Shown here piece after piece: positions 22,882-33,175 of a stretch of 64,000 nt of DNA. The translations under genes were made by a program, and so were the position numbers. The DNA is from Hippopus hippopus (taxonomy: Eukaryota; Mollusca; Bivalvia; Cardiida; Cardiidae): positions 7,068,001 to 7,132,000 of the forward strand of contig OX328109.1 in the NCBI GenBank assembly GCA_946811185.2, in the 5' to 3' direction. The notes beneath the pieces are model-generated. The model was not told where the DNA came from. It was given only the letters and a program-made list of their open reading frames with translations, and ran no database searches. Position 1 is the stretch's first letter. Each line of letters opens with the position of its first letter.

Positions 22882-23116
22882 GGGGCCTCCCGGGTAGCTC
22901 AGTGGTAAGCGTATCTGACTCGTAACCTTGTGGTTACCAGTTCGATACCCGGTTGAGATAAACTTTCTTTCCGGCGATATTTCGCCTCTCACCTCTGATG
23001 TATTTGAGAAAAGCAGTCAGTGATTTGGAAAGAAAGTTCTGTCAGTACTGGTGTGAAACATACGTAGGTGCACTGACCTAAGCTATTAGAACGGCGTTAA
23101 ACCCCAATAAAAAATT
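22882..23116 (+). mobile_element. SINE type 2
   Basis: Head CCGGGTAGCTCAGTGGTAAG with B-box AGTTCGATACCCGG; body CTTTCTTTCCGGCGATATTT; tail TCTGTCAGTACTGGTGTG and AACGGCGTTAAACCCC. It lies directly before a type-1 SINE in the same orientation. Confidence 0.8.
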
Positions 23117-23136
23117 CTTCAGGTGTCATATGACCG

Positions 23137-23405
23137 CACCGAGCACGGCAGCGCAGTCGGTAATGTGCAGGACTTGAGTCAATGGGGTCGCTGGTTCGAA
23201 TCCTCAGCTCAGGAAATTTCTTTCAGAGGATTAATGATAGTAATTGCGACAGGATTCGCTCCTCTCTTACCGCTGATCATTGTTTCAACGATGGTTATTT
23301 TGGAAAGCAACCAGTGGCTTGGGAAGAAAATGGTACGAAGTACTGGTAAAAGAAAGTCCAGGAAGGCATGAATAAGTGCACTGGTCGCCGGTGTTAAATA
23401 CCATA
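23137..23405 (+). mobile_element. SINE type 1
   Basis: Head GCAGCGCAGTCGGTAATGTG with B-box GGTTCGAATCCTCAG; body TTAATGATAGTAATTGCGAC; tail GCTTGGGAAGAAAATGG, GTCCAGGAAGGCATGAATAA. It ends near AAATACC without the (AATC)n tail. Confidence 0.8.
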
Positions 23406-23696
23406 CTAAAGAACAAACTGAAAAATATAATTTTAGTGATAACAAGCAATTTTTAGTAATTCGCCACTAAAACTCATAAAAAAATGTCGACATGTCAACA
23501 AGACATATCACGTGACGTGCACCTGTCGGAATAAATAGTTTGATGACAGGCGGCTCCCAGTTTCAGGCGAGGAGATTAATTCTTTTACAACTGTTCTTAT
23601 GTATTTTCTAGCCATCATCGACCATGTTTATTACAGTCATTTTATAGATAGAGGATACAGACATCTCGTATTCACAAACCATTCTAGAAAACGTTC

Positions 23697-24133
23697 TAAC
23701 CTTTATCCCGCTAAATAAAAGAAATAATAAAACTTTCAAGCAGATATTACACATCCAAATTTTCTTTTAACCCTTTCCCAAACAATCCCTGGTTTTTTAC
23801 GACCCAGAGGAAGAAGCCTTCTGAAAACATTGTGGGAAAAGGAGAAAATGCTGGTAACCAGCATTTTCTCCTTTTCCCACAATGGTTTCTACTCTTCTAA
23901 AGTCAAGTTTCAATTTTTGAGTCACGTTTATTTTGTCGTCTGCAAATGCTTTCAATTTGGACAAGTCTAAAATTTTGTTGTCTGGTAAAGAGTTTAAGGT
24001 ATTTTTGGAGGGAAGCTATCTCCTTATCGGACAGTGTAGATCCAAGATCAGACTGCACGTTCTGTGTATTCTGATCTTGATCTATACTGTTCGCAAAAGG
24101 TTAGCGAGTCGCGCCTAGCAGCCTTAGGGTTAA
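23697..24133 (+). mobile_element. Pal4 MITE interrupted by Pal1
   Basis: Left piece 23697..23770 (TAACCTTTATCCCGCTAAAT); right piece from 23994 (TTAAGGTATTTTTGGAGGGA) to TTAGGGTTAA at 24133. The Pal1 copy fills the gap with TTAA on both sides. Confidence 0.85.
23771..23993 (+). mobile_element. Pal1 MITE nested inside a Pal4 copy, TTAA duplicated
   Basis: Starts CCCTTTCCCAAACAATCC after TTAA (23767..23770) and ends TGGTAAAGAGT before TTAA (23994..23997). The 57-nt palindrome is at 23828..23884. The flanks are the two halves of one Pal4 element. Confidence 0.88.
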
Positions 24134-24234
24134 TTATAAAATCCAAAGCTTGCAATCTGATTGGTCGAGACGTTTAGTACTAGACTGCAAAGCACCCGAG
24201 GACGACAATTTTAGAATTGGTATAAATAAGCTGA

Positions 24235-24365
24235 GGTGGTGGAAAACACTGTGAGGAAAGGAGAAATTGCTTGTTTTAAGCAATTTCTCTTTCTCCCACA
24301 GTGTTTGTGTGAAATTGCTTGTTCCAAGCAATTGCTCCTTTTCCCACAGTATTTTCCAGAGCCTT
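24235..24365. mobile_element. Two Pal1-variant hairpins in tandem
   Basis: AGAAATTGCTTGTTTTAAGC with its mirror, then AAATTGCTTGTTCCAAGCAA with its mirror, sharing an arm (CCACAGTGTTTGTGTG). Confidence 0.6.
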
Positions 24366-24381
24366 CCATCTGCAGATGCCT

Positions 24382-24680
24382 TACCTCGGTAGCGCAGTGG
24401 GTAGCGTACAGGACTTGAGAACAGGAGGTCGCTAGTTCGATCCCCCGCTCGGCCAATTTTTTTCCCAGGATTGATGATAGTCCCTGCGACAGGATTCATT
24501 CCTCTCTCACCGCTGTCCATTGTTTCGACGATGGTTATGAGGGAAGACAGCCAGTGGCTTGGAAAAAATATTGTGCAGAGTACTGGTAAGAGAAACTCTA
24601 GAAAGGCATGGATAGGTTCACTGGAAGCCGCGATATAACTGAAATAATGTTCAAAACGTCGATAAACATCAATCAATCAG
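24382..24680 (+). mobile_element. SINE type 1, full length, tail expanded
   Basis: Head CCTCGGTAGCGCAGTGGGTA with B-box AGTTCGATCCCCC; body GATTGATGATAGTCCCTGCG; tail AGAGAAACTCTAGAAAGGCA, then CAATCAATCAGTC merging into (GGTC)n and (AATC)n runs up to ~24790. The tail microsatellite has expanded and mutated. Confidence 0.8.
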
Positions 24681-24742
24681 TCGGTCGGTCGGTCAGTCAG
24701 TCGACCGACAGACCGACAGACCGACCGACCGACCAGCAGCCA
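24677..24742. repeat. (GGTC)n/(GACC)n palindromic tract
   Basis: GTCGGTCGGTCGGTCAGTC then GACCGACCGACCGACC, an inverted repeat grown from the SINE tail at 24660. Confidence 0.85.
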
Positions 24743-25134
24743 GTCAATTAATCAATCAGTCAGTCAATCAATCAGTCAATCAATCCACCTGTAGATACTA
24801 ACAAGACATAAAAAAACCCCGACATGTTCCACGTAACTAAAAGAATAGAGCAGGTCTTTTTGTTTTTAAAGATACAAGATAAGCAGACCATGCAGAAATT
24901 GGCACATTTTGTCGTATTCAGTGAAAAACTCAAAATACCAAGGGGTAAATTAAAATGGATATATTCTTAAGAAGCTGGGTTAAAAGAATTCAATATATAA
25001 AAAATGAAAGCATCATTTCTTTATAAATTTATGATTTATACTAAATTAAGTTCATACGATGTGTTTATAATGAATGTTTTTCATCGGTGAAACCTCATCG
25101 CAATTTTTCACTGAAAAACAGGATCAAACGCTTG

Positions 25135-25374
25135 TTAGAAAAGCGGGTAATCAGCGCGCATGCGCACAGTATGACTTCCTGTCTTCACTTTCATGGTATC
25201 GGTGATGAAAGCCGCTGCCCAAATTACTGGATCTGAATTTTCCATCAGACGTAAGATGAGAAACTCGTTATCTCCTTGATTAAAGGCAAGTTTCAAACCA
25301 GGAACCACTTCAGAGTTTACAAAACAAGTTGTCTTTGAAGGGAGTAAGAAAGAAAAATAGAATGGTTTAGCCAA
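25135..25374 (-). CDS. Possible unrecognised exon or gene remnant
   Basis: A minus-strand 79-codon frame reads TTCFVNSEVVPGLKLAFNQG then a well-mixed, non-repetitive composition (NEFLILRLMENSDPVIW, RMRADYPLF) to a stop. CTTCAAAG at its start could be a splice acceptor. Unlike the repeat-derived frames around it, it is not low complexity. I recognise no family and it may be chance. GCGCATGCGC, an NRF1-like motif, lies at 25156..25167. Confidence 0.25.
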   Translation of the reverse strand: MAKPFYFSFLLPSKTTCFVNSEVVPGLKLAFNQGDNEFLILRLMENSDPVIWAAAFITDTMKVKTGSHTVRMRADYPLF

Positions 25375-25394
25375 GGATCATTAGTAAGAGAAAT

Positions 25395-25530
25395 GCTTTC
25401 ATTAATTCTTTGCCAGACCACAGTATTTTAGTCGAGTCCAAATTGAAAGCATTTGGGGAAAAAATGTGTGGTTAAAAATATGGGACTTGTTTGTGAAAGG
25501 GTTGTTGCCATTGTGGGAAAAGGAGAAAAT
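25395..25530 (-). mobile_element. Pal1, truncated
   Basis: TTGCCAGACCACAGTATTTT and GTCCAAATTGAAAGCATTTG left part, then GGGAAAAGGAGAAAATG where it stops before the second arm. Confidence 0.55.
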
Positions 25531-25539
25531 GTAAACAAA

Positions 25540-25724
25540 AGATAGAGCAACTTAGCAACTTTTTTTAAAATTTATTTTTCTCTAAGCACCTTACACATGG
25601 ACTAAAGGTAAATGATTGTCATCTTCACGATAATTTTCATAGTCTTAAAATTAATGGCATGGTTTAAATTTAAAGGCATCTTAAAACCCACATCACTTAC
25701 TTTTAGCCGCTACTGGGCGTTAAA
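25540..25724 (+). mobile_element. Pal3, right half
   Basis: Loop AAGATAGAGCAACTTAGCAA, then TCTAAGCACCTTACACATGG, GATTGTCATCTTCACGAT and TACTGGGCGTTAA. Confidence 0.6.
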
Positions 25725-26273
25725 GACATTTTATTGAAAAACAAAAGTAGAAATTGGGTTGGATCAAAAGTTAATTCATCTTTGAGTTGGTTCGCAGGGC
25801 CTAACTACAAGACATTACATAGTTATATAGTTATACGTTCAAAAGAATAATTGGCAAGACAAGAGTAACAGGTTTTAATCTTTATTTTTGTGGACAAATA
25901 ATTTTAAGCATGGAACAGTAAAAAGTAAATAAAGTAAAAAAAAAGGATGAAAATGAAACTAAATTTTTAACTTATATGTAAAGTTATTTAGACAGATTCA
26001 GGCACAGGAATCAATCATGAGGATGAGGAAGAAAAAAAAATTAGAACAATATGAAGGAGAAGAAGAGGAGGAAGAAGAAGAAGAAGAAGAAGAAGAATCA
26101 ACACCATGAACATGAACGAAAAAACTATAAATAAACTAATGATGGAGTGATATTGACTTATCAAGCAAGAAACTGTGTAGAGAAGCAGCAACTGTTTCAT
26201 TTATAAAATCATCAATAAAAAAGAGAATAAGAAATGATATCATGAATCGAAAGGAAATTTTTAAAAGCTCCTT

Positions 26274-26581
26274 GGTAGCCAAAAGTAAACAATGCGGAAA
26301 TTTTAGATAATATCATTAAAAAGTAAGAAACTGTCGGTCCAAGTGTTATTCGCAGGGGGAAAAAAATGAATTTTAAAACCAGGTAAAAATTGGATTTAAG
26401 TTAGAGGCACTTAGCAACTTTTTACTTAGTCTTAAAATTCATTTTTCTGCCAGCGACTAACACTTAGACCATAACAAATTGTCATCTTCACAATATTTTC
26501 CATACTTTTAAATAGCATTATTTAATTCAAAAGCGTTTTAACATCCACATCGTTTACTTCTGTCCACCACTGGGCTTTTAA
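26274..26581. mobile_element. Pal3 foldback, near complete
   Basis: Left GCCAAAAGTAAACAATGCGG, GTCCAAGTGTTATTCGCAG; right CTGCCAGCGACTAACACTTA, CCACTGGGCTTTTAA. Confidence 0.72.
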
Positions 26582-27124
26582 GAGATGTACAAGCAAACAG
26601 ACGGACGGGCAGATATTTGAAACAGTTCAGATTTGCAAGAGAGAGCTCTGTCATATGGGACGTTTCCATGGTTTTGTTTATTACGCTAAATTTGGCGGGA
26701 AATTCAGTGCCAAAATTTTTGACATGACAGTTTATCTTATAAACACGAAATCTTATTTTTAGTAATGCTCACCCTTTTCAAACATCATTACATTTTCTCG
26801 TTTTTATGTATTCTTGAACAAAAAAGAAAGGGTAATTAATAAATGATATGTTATAATTATCGCTTTTCAAGGATTTTAATGCCGGGTCTATCATAAGAAT
26901 ATGAACCTGTTTCCAGCGGAGGGTATTTTTTCTTTTTATTTTGATATAACTTTTGTGTCTACATCTAAATCCAAAATTTCATACTCTTCGAGCTATAAGG
27001 GTGAAGTGTCCGCCGTTAACCCTTTTCCTAACGAATCGATTTTACTGGCTACTACACGAATAAATATTTTGAAAGCTTTTAACGTTAAATGGGGGTTATA
27101 TGTCAGAAACCAGGAGTAGAGTAG
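26582..27124. other. Unassigned, with a Pal1-like terminus
   Basis: Mostly unannotated; TTAACCCTTTTCCTAACGAA at 27018 looks like a lone Pal1/Pal4 end. Confidence 0.4.
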
Positions 27125-27235
27125 CGGAGTGTGTAGAACAAGATCAGACTGCACGTATGTGCAGTCTGATCTTGGTCTACACTCTCCGCTTAATACATTT
27201 GTAGTCGAGCACGCCGGGGGAAGGGTTAGCTGTCC
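27125..27235 (+). mobile_element. Pal4, hairpin and right end
   Basis: GCGGAGTGTGTAGAACAAGA mirrored by CTTGGTCTACACTCTCCGC; centre GACTGCACGTATGTGCAGTC is a perfect palindrome. Confidence 0.65.
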
Positions 27236-28489
27236 ATTTATTGCTACGAGAGATAAATCACCCTCATTACTTTGATTTTCATGGAGATTTATTTTCTACT
27301 TTTGTTTACATTACAACCACGAAGTTATGAGCATGTTTCCCGTCACATGTCATTTTTATATTCATAACGGACAATAGGCTGTCCTAACAAGTGGAACCAG
27401 GATTCACGTGACTTATTTATTGACATTTGATTGGTGGCATGGATGCTGTCATGTTATCGACGCCAGTGGCTTTCAGTCGAGGTGAGTCGAACAGAAGCAC
27501 CGACCGTTTGATAAATTATGTAGAAAGTAAAAAGTCAGATAAGGTCGTCTCTTAAATTTGTGGAATAAATTAGAAAGCGATCGTCCAAAACACAATTTCT
27601 TACCCCAAAATATTATAATTTTATTTCTCGCCATGTTAACAATGACCATCTATACTGTTTTATTAAGATTGTAGATGAAATCTTGCACGATATACTTAAC
27701 TGATCTTTATATAAAGTAAGGTAACACTTTTATACATTAATAACATGTAGATATGTTTTTATCTCTTCATCTGAAATTAAAAGCCATTTTATAAATGTAC
27801 AAAAGTGTTACCTTACTTTCGAGACACCCTGTTTACACGGAAAAAAGCTCCGGCCTTAAAACATGCATCTCTGGCGGGTAACTTCAGACACGACGGGAAA
27901 AAATCCGTATCTTCTTAGTGTCAAATACGGTTCCAAATTGGGTATAATGACGTAACCCGCATGTGGAATAAGTTCAGATTTGCCTTGCAATTTGATTAGT
28001 CAAAATGTTAGTTTTGTTTACTTTAAACATATTTTATTATAATAATTTACATACATATATAAATCATAATCACAAACAAGAAAAAGGCGACAGATAGGTT
28101 AAGCCACAAGTTTCAAAACTTAGTTATGGCTCCCCCGATTGGTAATTGAAATAAACATGCTTCGCTACATGGCAGAAAAATATTTTTGGCAATTTATCTA
28201 AATGAAAAAAAAAAGTATTTTAAGGCTAAGGAAAAACAGAATTAAAAAATGGTCAAAATGTTACGCTATAATATTCTCCGCGATTTGAATCGTTAAAAAA
28301 AAGTAACGCTATAATATTCATCCGTCAATTATGTAACGAAGTTTCTACCTTCTTGACCATTATTTTGTTTCATTTTTTTTCTGTTTTCGAATAAAATTAT
28401 CACTAACTGTAAAATGTTTTAGTTGAAATTTGTAGTTATATAATTAATTGAGTATTATGTTTCTATATCTTTTCTGGTTGAGCTACCGG
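27236..28489. other. No gene seen apart from one inverted repeat
   Basis: AT-rich; contains the hairpin at 27713 and two CGCTATAATATTC repeats near 28265 and 28308. Confidence 0.45.
27713..27824. repeat. Inverted repeat around AAGTAAGGTAACACTTTT
   Basis: AAGTAAGGTAACACTTTTAT pairs with ACAAAAGTGTTACCTTACTT about 60 bp later. Single copy in this window. Confidence 0.65.
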
Positions 28490-28962
28490 GCTTGGCCACA
28501 GCCATTAGGACTGCACAGGCTGACATAAGACATTTTGCTATCTTTAAATTTTCTGCGTATCCAAGGAACATTCTACCGATGGATTCAGCCGGGTGTTGGA
28601 CAAAACGGATTTTGTGAATTCATGAGTCATGCTCTGTGAAAAGGGGGCTTAATGCATCTGCGAAAAGCATCGACCCAGGTCAGCCTGCGCAGTTCGCGCA
28701 GGCTGACCTGGACCGAAACTTTTCGCTATTGGTCAATTTTCTGTACGTCCATAGACCAGTCTACCTCATGATAAAGTCGTTTGTTACAGGAAGTGGATAT
28801 TATGGATCCATAAGTGTGTGATGGCTAGCTTTGTACCACGGATCACGGAGATGCATTTAGCCCCCTTTTGCCGAAGCATGGCTCATGATTATGTGAAGAC
28901 TTGGTTGGTATAATGTATCAAAGAGATGCATTAAGCCCCCTTTTGCCAGAGCGCTGCTCATA
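28490..28962 (+). repeat. Tandem Pal2: partial, complete (28623..28885), partial
   Basis: A 5'-truncated copy ends in TTCATGAG at 28622, then a complete copy, then a third right end (TGATTATGTGAAGACTTGG to CCAGAGCGCTGCTCA). Head-to-tail joins share the TCATGA border. Confidence 0.72.
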
Positions 28963-29949
28963 TAGCAATCGGAAAGATAAATTATCGGGAAAAAAGTACG
29001 GGGAAAAAAATAATCATATTTTGCTAGGAAAAAAAAAAAGCATTAAGAAAAAAGAACCAGTTTCTGTCAAACTTGTGATACTTTATCAATATTTATTTTA
29101 AATCACGCATCATTATGATTTTGATACTTTATGTAATTAATCTATGCCATTTTAGCACACACACAAAAAAATGCTAGTTCGAAACATTTATTTTTTTCTT
29201 TTCAATACAATGTTTTCAAAGGCCTACCACCTTCTTAAGTTGGTAATGAATTAACTTTGTAAAACTCATAAACTTTGAATATTGTAAGTAATGTGAAATT
29301 TAAGATAAATCAAACAGAATTAAATGATGATTAAAGACAACATATTATTAATAGTTTGGCAGTATCAATGACTTAATCAAAGTGAAATTTAGACCTCGAT
29401 TAGGATTAAACCGATTGCAAATTACAAAAATTACACAAATAAATAAACAAAGATCAAAAATATTTTAATTACTATTGTTACACCCAAATTTCCTGCATGT
29501 ATCAACAACCAAACATGAGTGTTTGCTTACTTCTTCCAAATTTCAGGCCAAAAAAAGTAAAAAAAAAAACCAAACTACAAATACTACATTTCTTTTTAAA
29601 ACAAAGTCATTATAACCTATCAACTAAATTTTTACATCATTACCATATTAACTAAGTGTCTTTTTGGCAACTGATACTTTTTTCCTGATACATTTGTTCT
29701 GAAACTTTTTATCTTAACTTTTTATCCTAACTCTTTTTTCCCCTGATACTTTCTTTCCTTTACAATTTGCTCATATATCTGACTCTGAAAGAGTTGAGAA
29801 AAAAAAGGTTTGTCTGTATGAAAAGCCAGGGAATGTGCTAAACACGACAGGGTGGGATGTATATCGACAAAGTTTATGGCGAAGTCACGGCCGGGGCATG
29901 ACGGATACAAATTACTGGCATAAAGTTTGAAATACTGTCTTGATTTACA
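28963..29949. other. No gene or recognised repeat seen
   Basis: Very AT-rich, many A-runs. A 77-codon minus-strand frame at 29722..29955 is probably chance. Confidence 0.5.
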
Positions 29950-30155
29950 CTTCATCCCACTAAATCAGTGAAATGAAACTTTCAAACCGGTTAAAAAAGC
30001 AAAATTTTGTTATTTTTCAGGTATTTTGAGGGATAAATATCTCCTTATTGGACAGTATAGATCCAAGATCAGACTGCACTTTCCGTGCAGTCTGATCTTA
30101 GATCTACATTGTCAGCAAAAGGTCCTTGCGTCGCGCTTAGTAGCCTATGGGTTAA
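29950..30155 (+). mobile_element. Pal4 MITE, ends in a TTAA shared with Pal1
   Basis: CATCCCACTAAATCAGTGAA left, GACTGCACTTTCCGTGCAGT palindrome, right TCGCGCTTAGTAGCCTATGG, GTTAA. Confidence 0.76.
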
Positions 30156-30398
30156 CTCTTTTCCGCACAATCCTGTGTTTTAACGACCTTGAGGGGGAAG
30201 GCTTTAGAAAATATTGTAGGCGAAAAGGAGAAAATGCTGGTTACCAGCATTTTTTCTTTTTCCCACAATGGTTTCCATCCTTTTAAAGAAAATCGCATCA
30301 GTTGAACTACATTAAACATATCATCCGCAAATACTTTCGAATTGGGCAAGTCTTAAAATTTTGTTGTAAAGATTTTGTAGTAAAGAATTTAAACAATT
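30152..30398 (+). mobile_element. Pal1 MITE abutting Pal4, sharing one TTAA
   Basis: Left TTAACTCTTTTCCGCACAAT, hairpin GCTGGTTACCAGC, right GGGCAAGTCTTAAAATTTTG. Its first TTAA (30152..30155) is also the last TTAA of the Pal4 copy before it. Confidence 0.75.
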
Positions 30399-30722
30399 AC
30401 ATTCATGAATCGAGTATATTCTAGGAATAAAATGCCAAAAAAAAAAATGACTAAGTGGAAAAGTGCCCTCTCCTAGCAATTTCTACATTTTCTACAATAT
30501 TTTCATCACTATCTTGATATACACGAATTTCTGTCTAAATCTTTAAACTTTTTCTCTGGTTTTGGTCGGAGTTTGTATTTTCTGAAAATTGCGGCATGAT
30601 GTAAAAGGTTTAAGATGCTATCAATTTGATATATAACTTAACAATTTGGCGTTTGACAAATTCACGAAGCTTGTTGCCTGAATATCTCGAGATAATGTGT
30701 AATCTTTTTTTTTTTATATTAA

Positions 30723-30986
30723 TGAGCCACGCTATGTGAAAAAGGGGGCTTAATGCATCTGTGAAAAGTATCGACTCATGTCAGCCTGCGCAGTCCGCGC
30801 AGGCTGACATGGGTCGAAACTTTTTGCTATTTCTAAATTTTATTAATGTCTAAGGACCATACTATCTCATGATCCAGTCGGTTGTCAGATAAAATGGTTT
30901 TTATGGATTCATAATCATGTGATGACTTGCTTGGTATAATGTTTCACGGAGATTCATTAAACCTCCCTTTGCCACAGCATGGTTCA
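30723..30986 (+). mobile_element. Pal2 MITE, complete
   Basis: TGAGCCACGCTATGTG to CCACAGCATGGTTCA; palindrome outer bases changed in step (CATGTCAGCC / GGCTGACATG), so the two arms co-vary. Confidence 0.76.
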
Positions 30987-31127
30987 TTTCCCCCTTTAAA
31001 ACGTGAAGTTTAGTAAGCCTTTTATATGGAAGACAACGGCAGCTATGTGGATTTGGGACATGCAGATTTCACTTTTTCAGTTTCTTGGCCACGCTGTGCT
31101 GCCGTATAAGACCTTTCACAAGACACT

Positions 31128-31345
31128 GTGTGGTGTCCATGGTTGTGAGGTAGAGCGTCGACCTCGTAACCAAAAGGTCCTGAGTTCGATACCCGGGAGC
31201 GTGTGTCAACTTTGGATTTTTCATTGGCCCACACATTCGGCGCGAGTACTGGTGTAGTTCCCAGGAAGCAGAATCGAGAGAGATTAGTACAAGTTGTAAG
31301 AACTTGTTTATCAATCGATGTAAAATAAATATGTGTAAACTTAAA
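31128..31345 (+). mobile_element. SINE type 4 (tRNA-like head, distinct tail)
   Basis: Head GGTTGTGAGGTAGAGCGTCG with B-box GAGTTCGATACCCGG. The body holds CGAGTACTGGTGTAGTTCCC, AGAATCGAGAGAGATTAG, AGAACTTGTTTATCAATCGA and ends AAATAAATATGTG. The tail recurs on the minus strand at 19680 and 49866. Confidence 0.65.
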
Positions 31346-31493
31346 AAAAAAATTTTAGAATCCGTGCGGTCTGATCTCTGATCCACAAGGCCCACTTTGC
31401 AAAGAGATTCTGATCAAAAGCAACATTGACATTGCGATCATTTTGGGCTTACATCCAGACAAAAAATGTTGAGTTTATTCCACTCTCTTTGGA

Positions 31494-31862
31494 TTAAAAA
31501 CCCAGTGGCACCCAAACGATTTGGGTGTCAGAATGCATTTGGAATTAAATCATACTATTTGAAAGTATCGAAATTATTGTGGAGATGACAATCTGTTATT
31601 GTGCGGTCGGTGAGAGTGTTAGTTGCTGACAGAAAAATGAATTTTAAACCCAAGCAAAAAGTAAACAAAAGCTAGAGCCACATGACAGTTTTTTACCAAA
31701 TTTTAAAATTCATTTTTCTGCCAGCGACTAACACTTGGGCCAACCATACAATAGCAGATTGTCATCTTCACAATAATTTCCGTACTTTTAAATTGTATGA
31801 TTTAAATTCAAATGCGTTTTATTACCCGCATCATTTACTTTTGGCAGCCACTGGGCCTTTAA
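31494..31862. mobile_element. Pal3 foldback, complete
   Basis: AACCCAGTGGCACCCAAACG left terminus, GAGTGTTAGTTGCTGACAG, right CAGCCACTGGGCCTTTAA. Small extra hairpin CCCAAACGATTTGGG near the left end. Confidence 0.74.
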
Positions 31863-32514
31863 TGGGGGTTTTCTTGTTTCCGGTGTAAGAAAGAAAAAGA
31901 GCCAATTTGACATAGAGTTGTTGACAATCAACTTGTTCACACACCACATCATATATTACGATATCTTGAAATATACGTGACAAATGACATAACATTTATC
32001 TCAACATGTCTGTAGATTAGACTTGTGATGACATATCGACATAATCTAGGCCTACAGATGACATAAAAGCTAGTTTTACGGTAACATAAAATGTGTTAAC
32101 AGAGCCACTGGATTGCAATTAGCAGGTTGTAATAGTTACATAGGGGATGATTGAGTTTATGACGTCACATTTAGACAATCTTCGATTCCGGCGTGGTCTG
32201 ACGTCGGTATAAGTTTTTTTCTTTTTTGCCTGTATATTTTCGAAATCGCCCATCTATGTATAAATGTATTGATCTCTTAAAATCCCAAGACAAAAACTGC
32301 AGTCTACCTCAAACTTGCCATCGCAAATAGACTGGAAATATTATATAATGATGAATAATGATGAATAGCGTTTTAAGGCCCGTCGACAACTTAGGTCATA
32401 TTGGGCGCACTTACTTAGTAAACAATAATGCGAGGTGAAAATAACATACATGTGCAACAACATAAGACAAACATGATAAATGAGGAATGGACGAAACACA
32501 AAATGATGCCCCGT

Positions 32515-32790
32515 TTGTCGCCTTTTACGACATGCATGCTGTCACTTTTGTTCCGCCAGATGAAATGGCAGATGTGACGATCGCGGGACTGCAGTGGTTT
32601 ATTCTTATACCCCCGATTAAACCACACGGGGTCCCACAGGCCAATTGATTCCCATTCCAAACCCTATTTACATCGAGAAAAAAATACAGGATTTGGAATA
32701 AGAACTACCCAGCCTGCTGCAATCCTACGAATTACGAGGAAAGCAGCCGTTTGTCTCTAATTTTAGTCGCCTTCTACGACATGCCGGAAA
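32515..32790. repeat. Two fragments of a TCGCCTTTTACGACATGC repeat
   Basis: TCGCCTTTTACGACATGC at ~32519 and TCGCCTTCTACGACATGC at ~32768 occur in the same orientation about 250 bp apart; the first is followed by ACCACACGGGGTCCCAC. I recall similar sequence as a dispersed repeat in molluscs; class not determined. Confidence 0.4.
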
Positions 32791-32819
32791 TATTATATAG
32801 ATATATAGATTTTAAATGT

Positions 32820-33000
32820 TCACTCTCCACTGCTTGTTTATTTCTAATCAACATATTTTTAAACCTATTTCTTTATTAATGTCTTTTTTTGTTAAATTTT
32901 GATAGTATCTCCATGTACCACATTGTTTTTGTAAATTGTATGTGCAACTGACGATGTACTTTGTACAAGTCATAATGAAATTCTGTTCTGTTCTGTGAAA
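32820..33000 (+). repeat. Possible retroelement 3' end with TTCTG tail
   Basis: The stretch ends ATAATGAAATTCTGTTCTGT. A similar end, AAATAAAGTTCCTGTTCTGT, is at 36294..36313. A shared tail of short TTCTG units suggests the 3' end of a LINE or SINE. No reverse transcriptase is present. Confidence 0.35.
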
Positions 33001-33060
33001 ACGTGGGGAAAAGGAGAAAATAGTGCTTATCAGCATTTTCTACTTTTCCCAAATTTCTGC
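32996..33060. mobile_element. Pal1 hairpin only
   Basis: GAAAACGTGGGGAAAAGGAG, TGCTTATCAGCA, TACTTTTCCC. It directly follows the TTCTG tail at 33000. Confidence 0.55.
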
Positions 33061-33175
33061 GCATAATTAAGGAGTTTTCAGGATTGATAAACTACAAAAC
33101 AGGACGGATTGTGTCCGAAAATATGTTGGTCATTGCTGTATGATACTCTATCAGTCTTTAGTATTTGAGATATAG

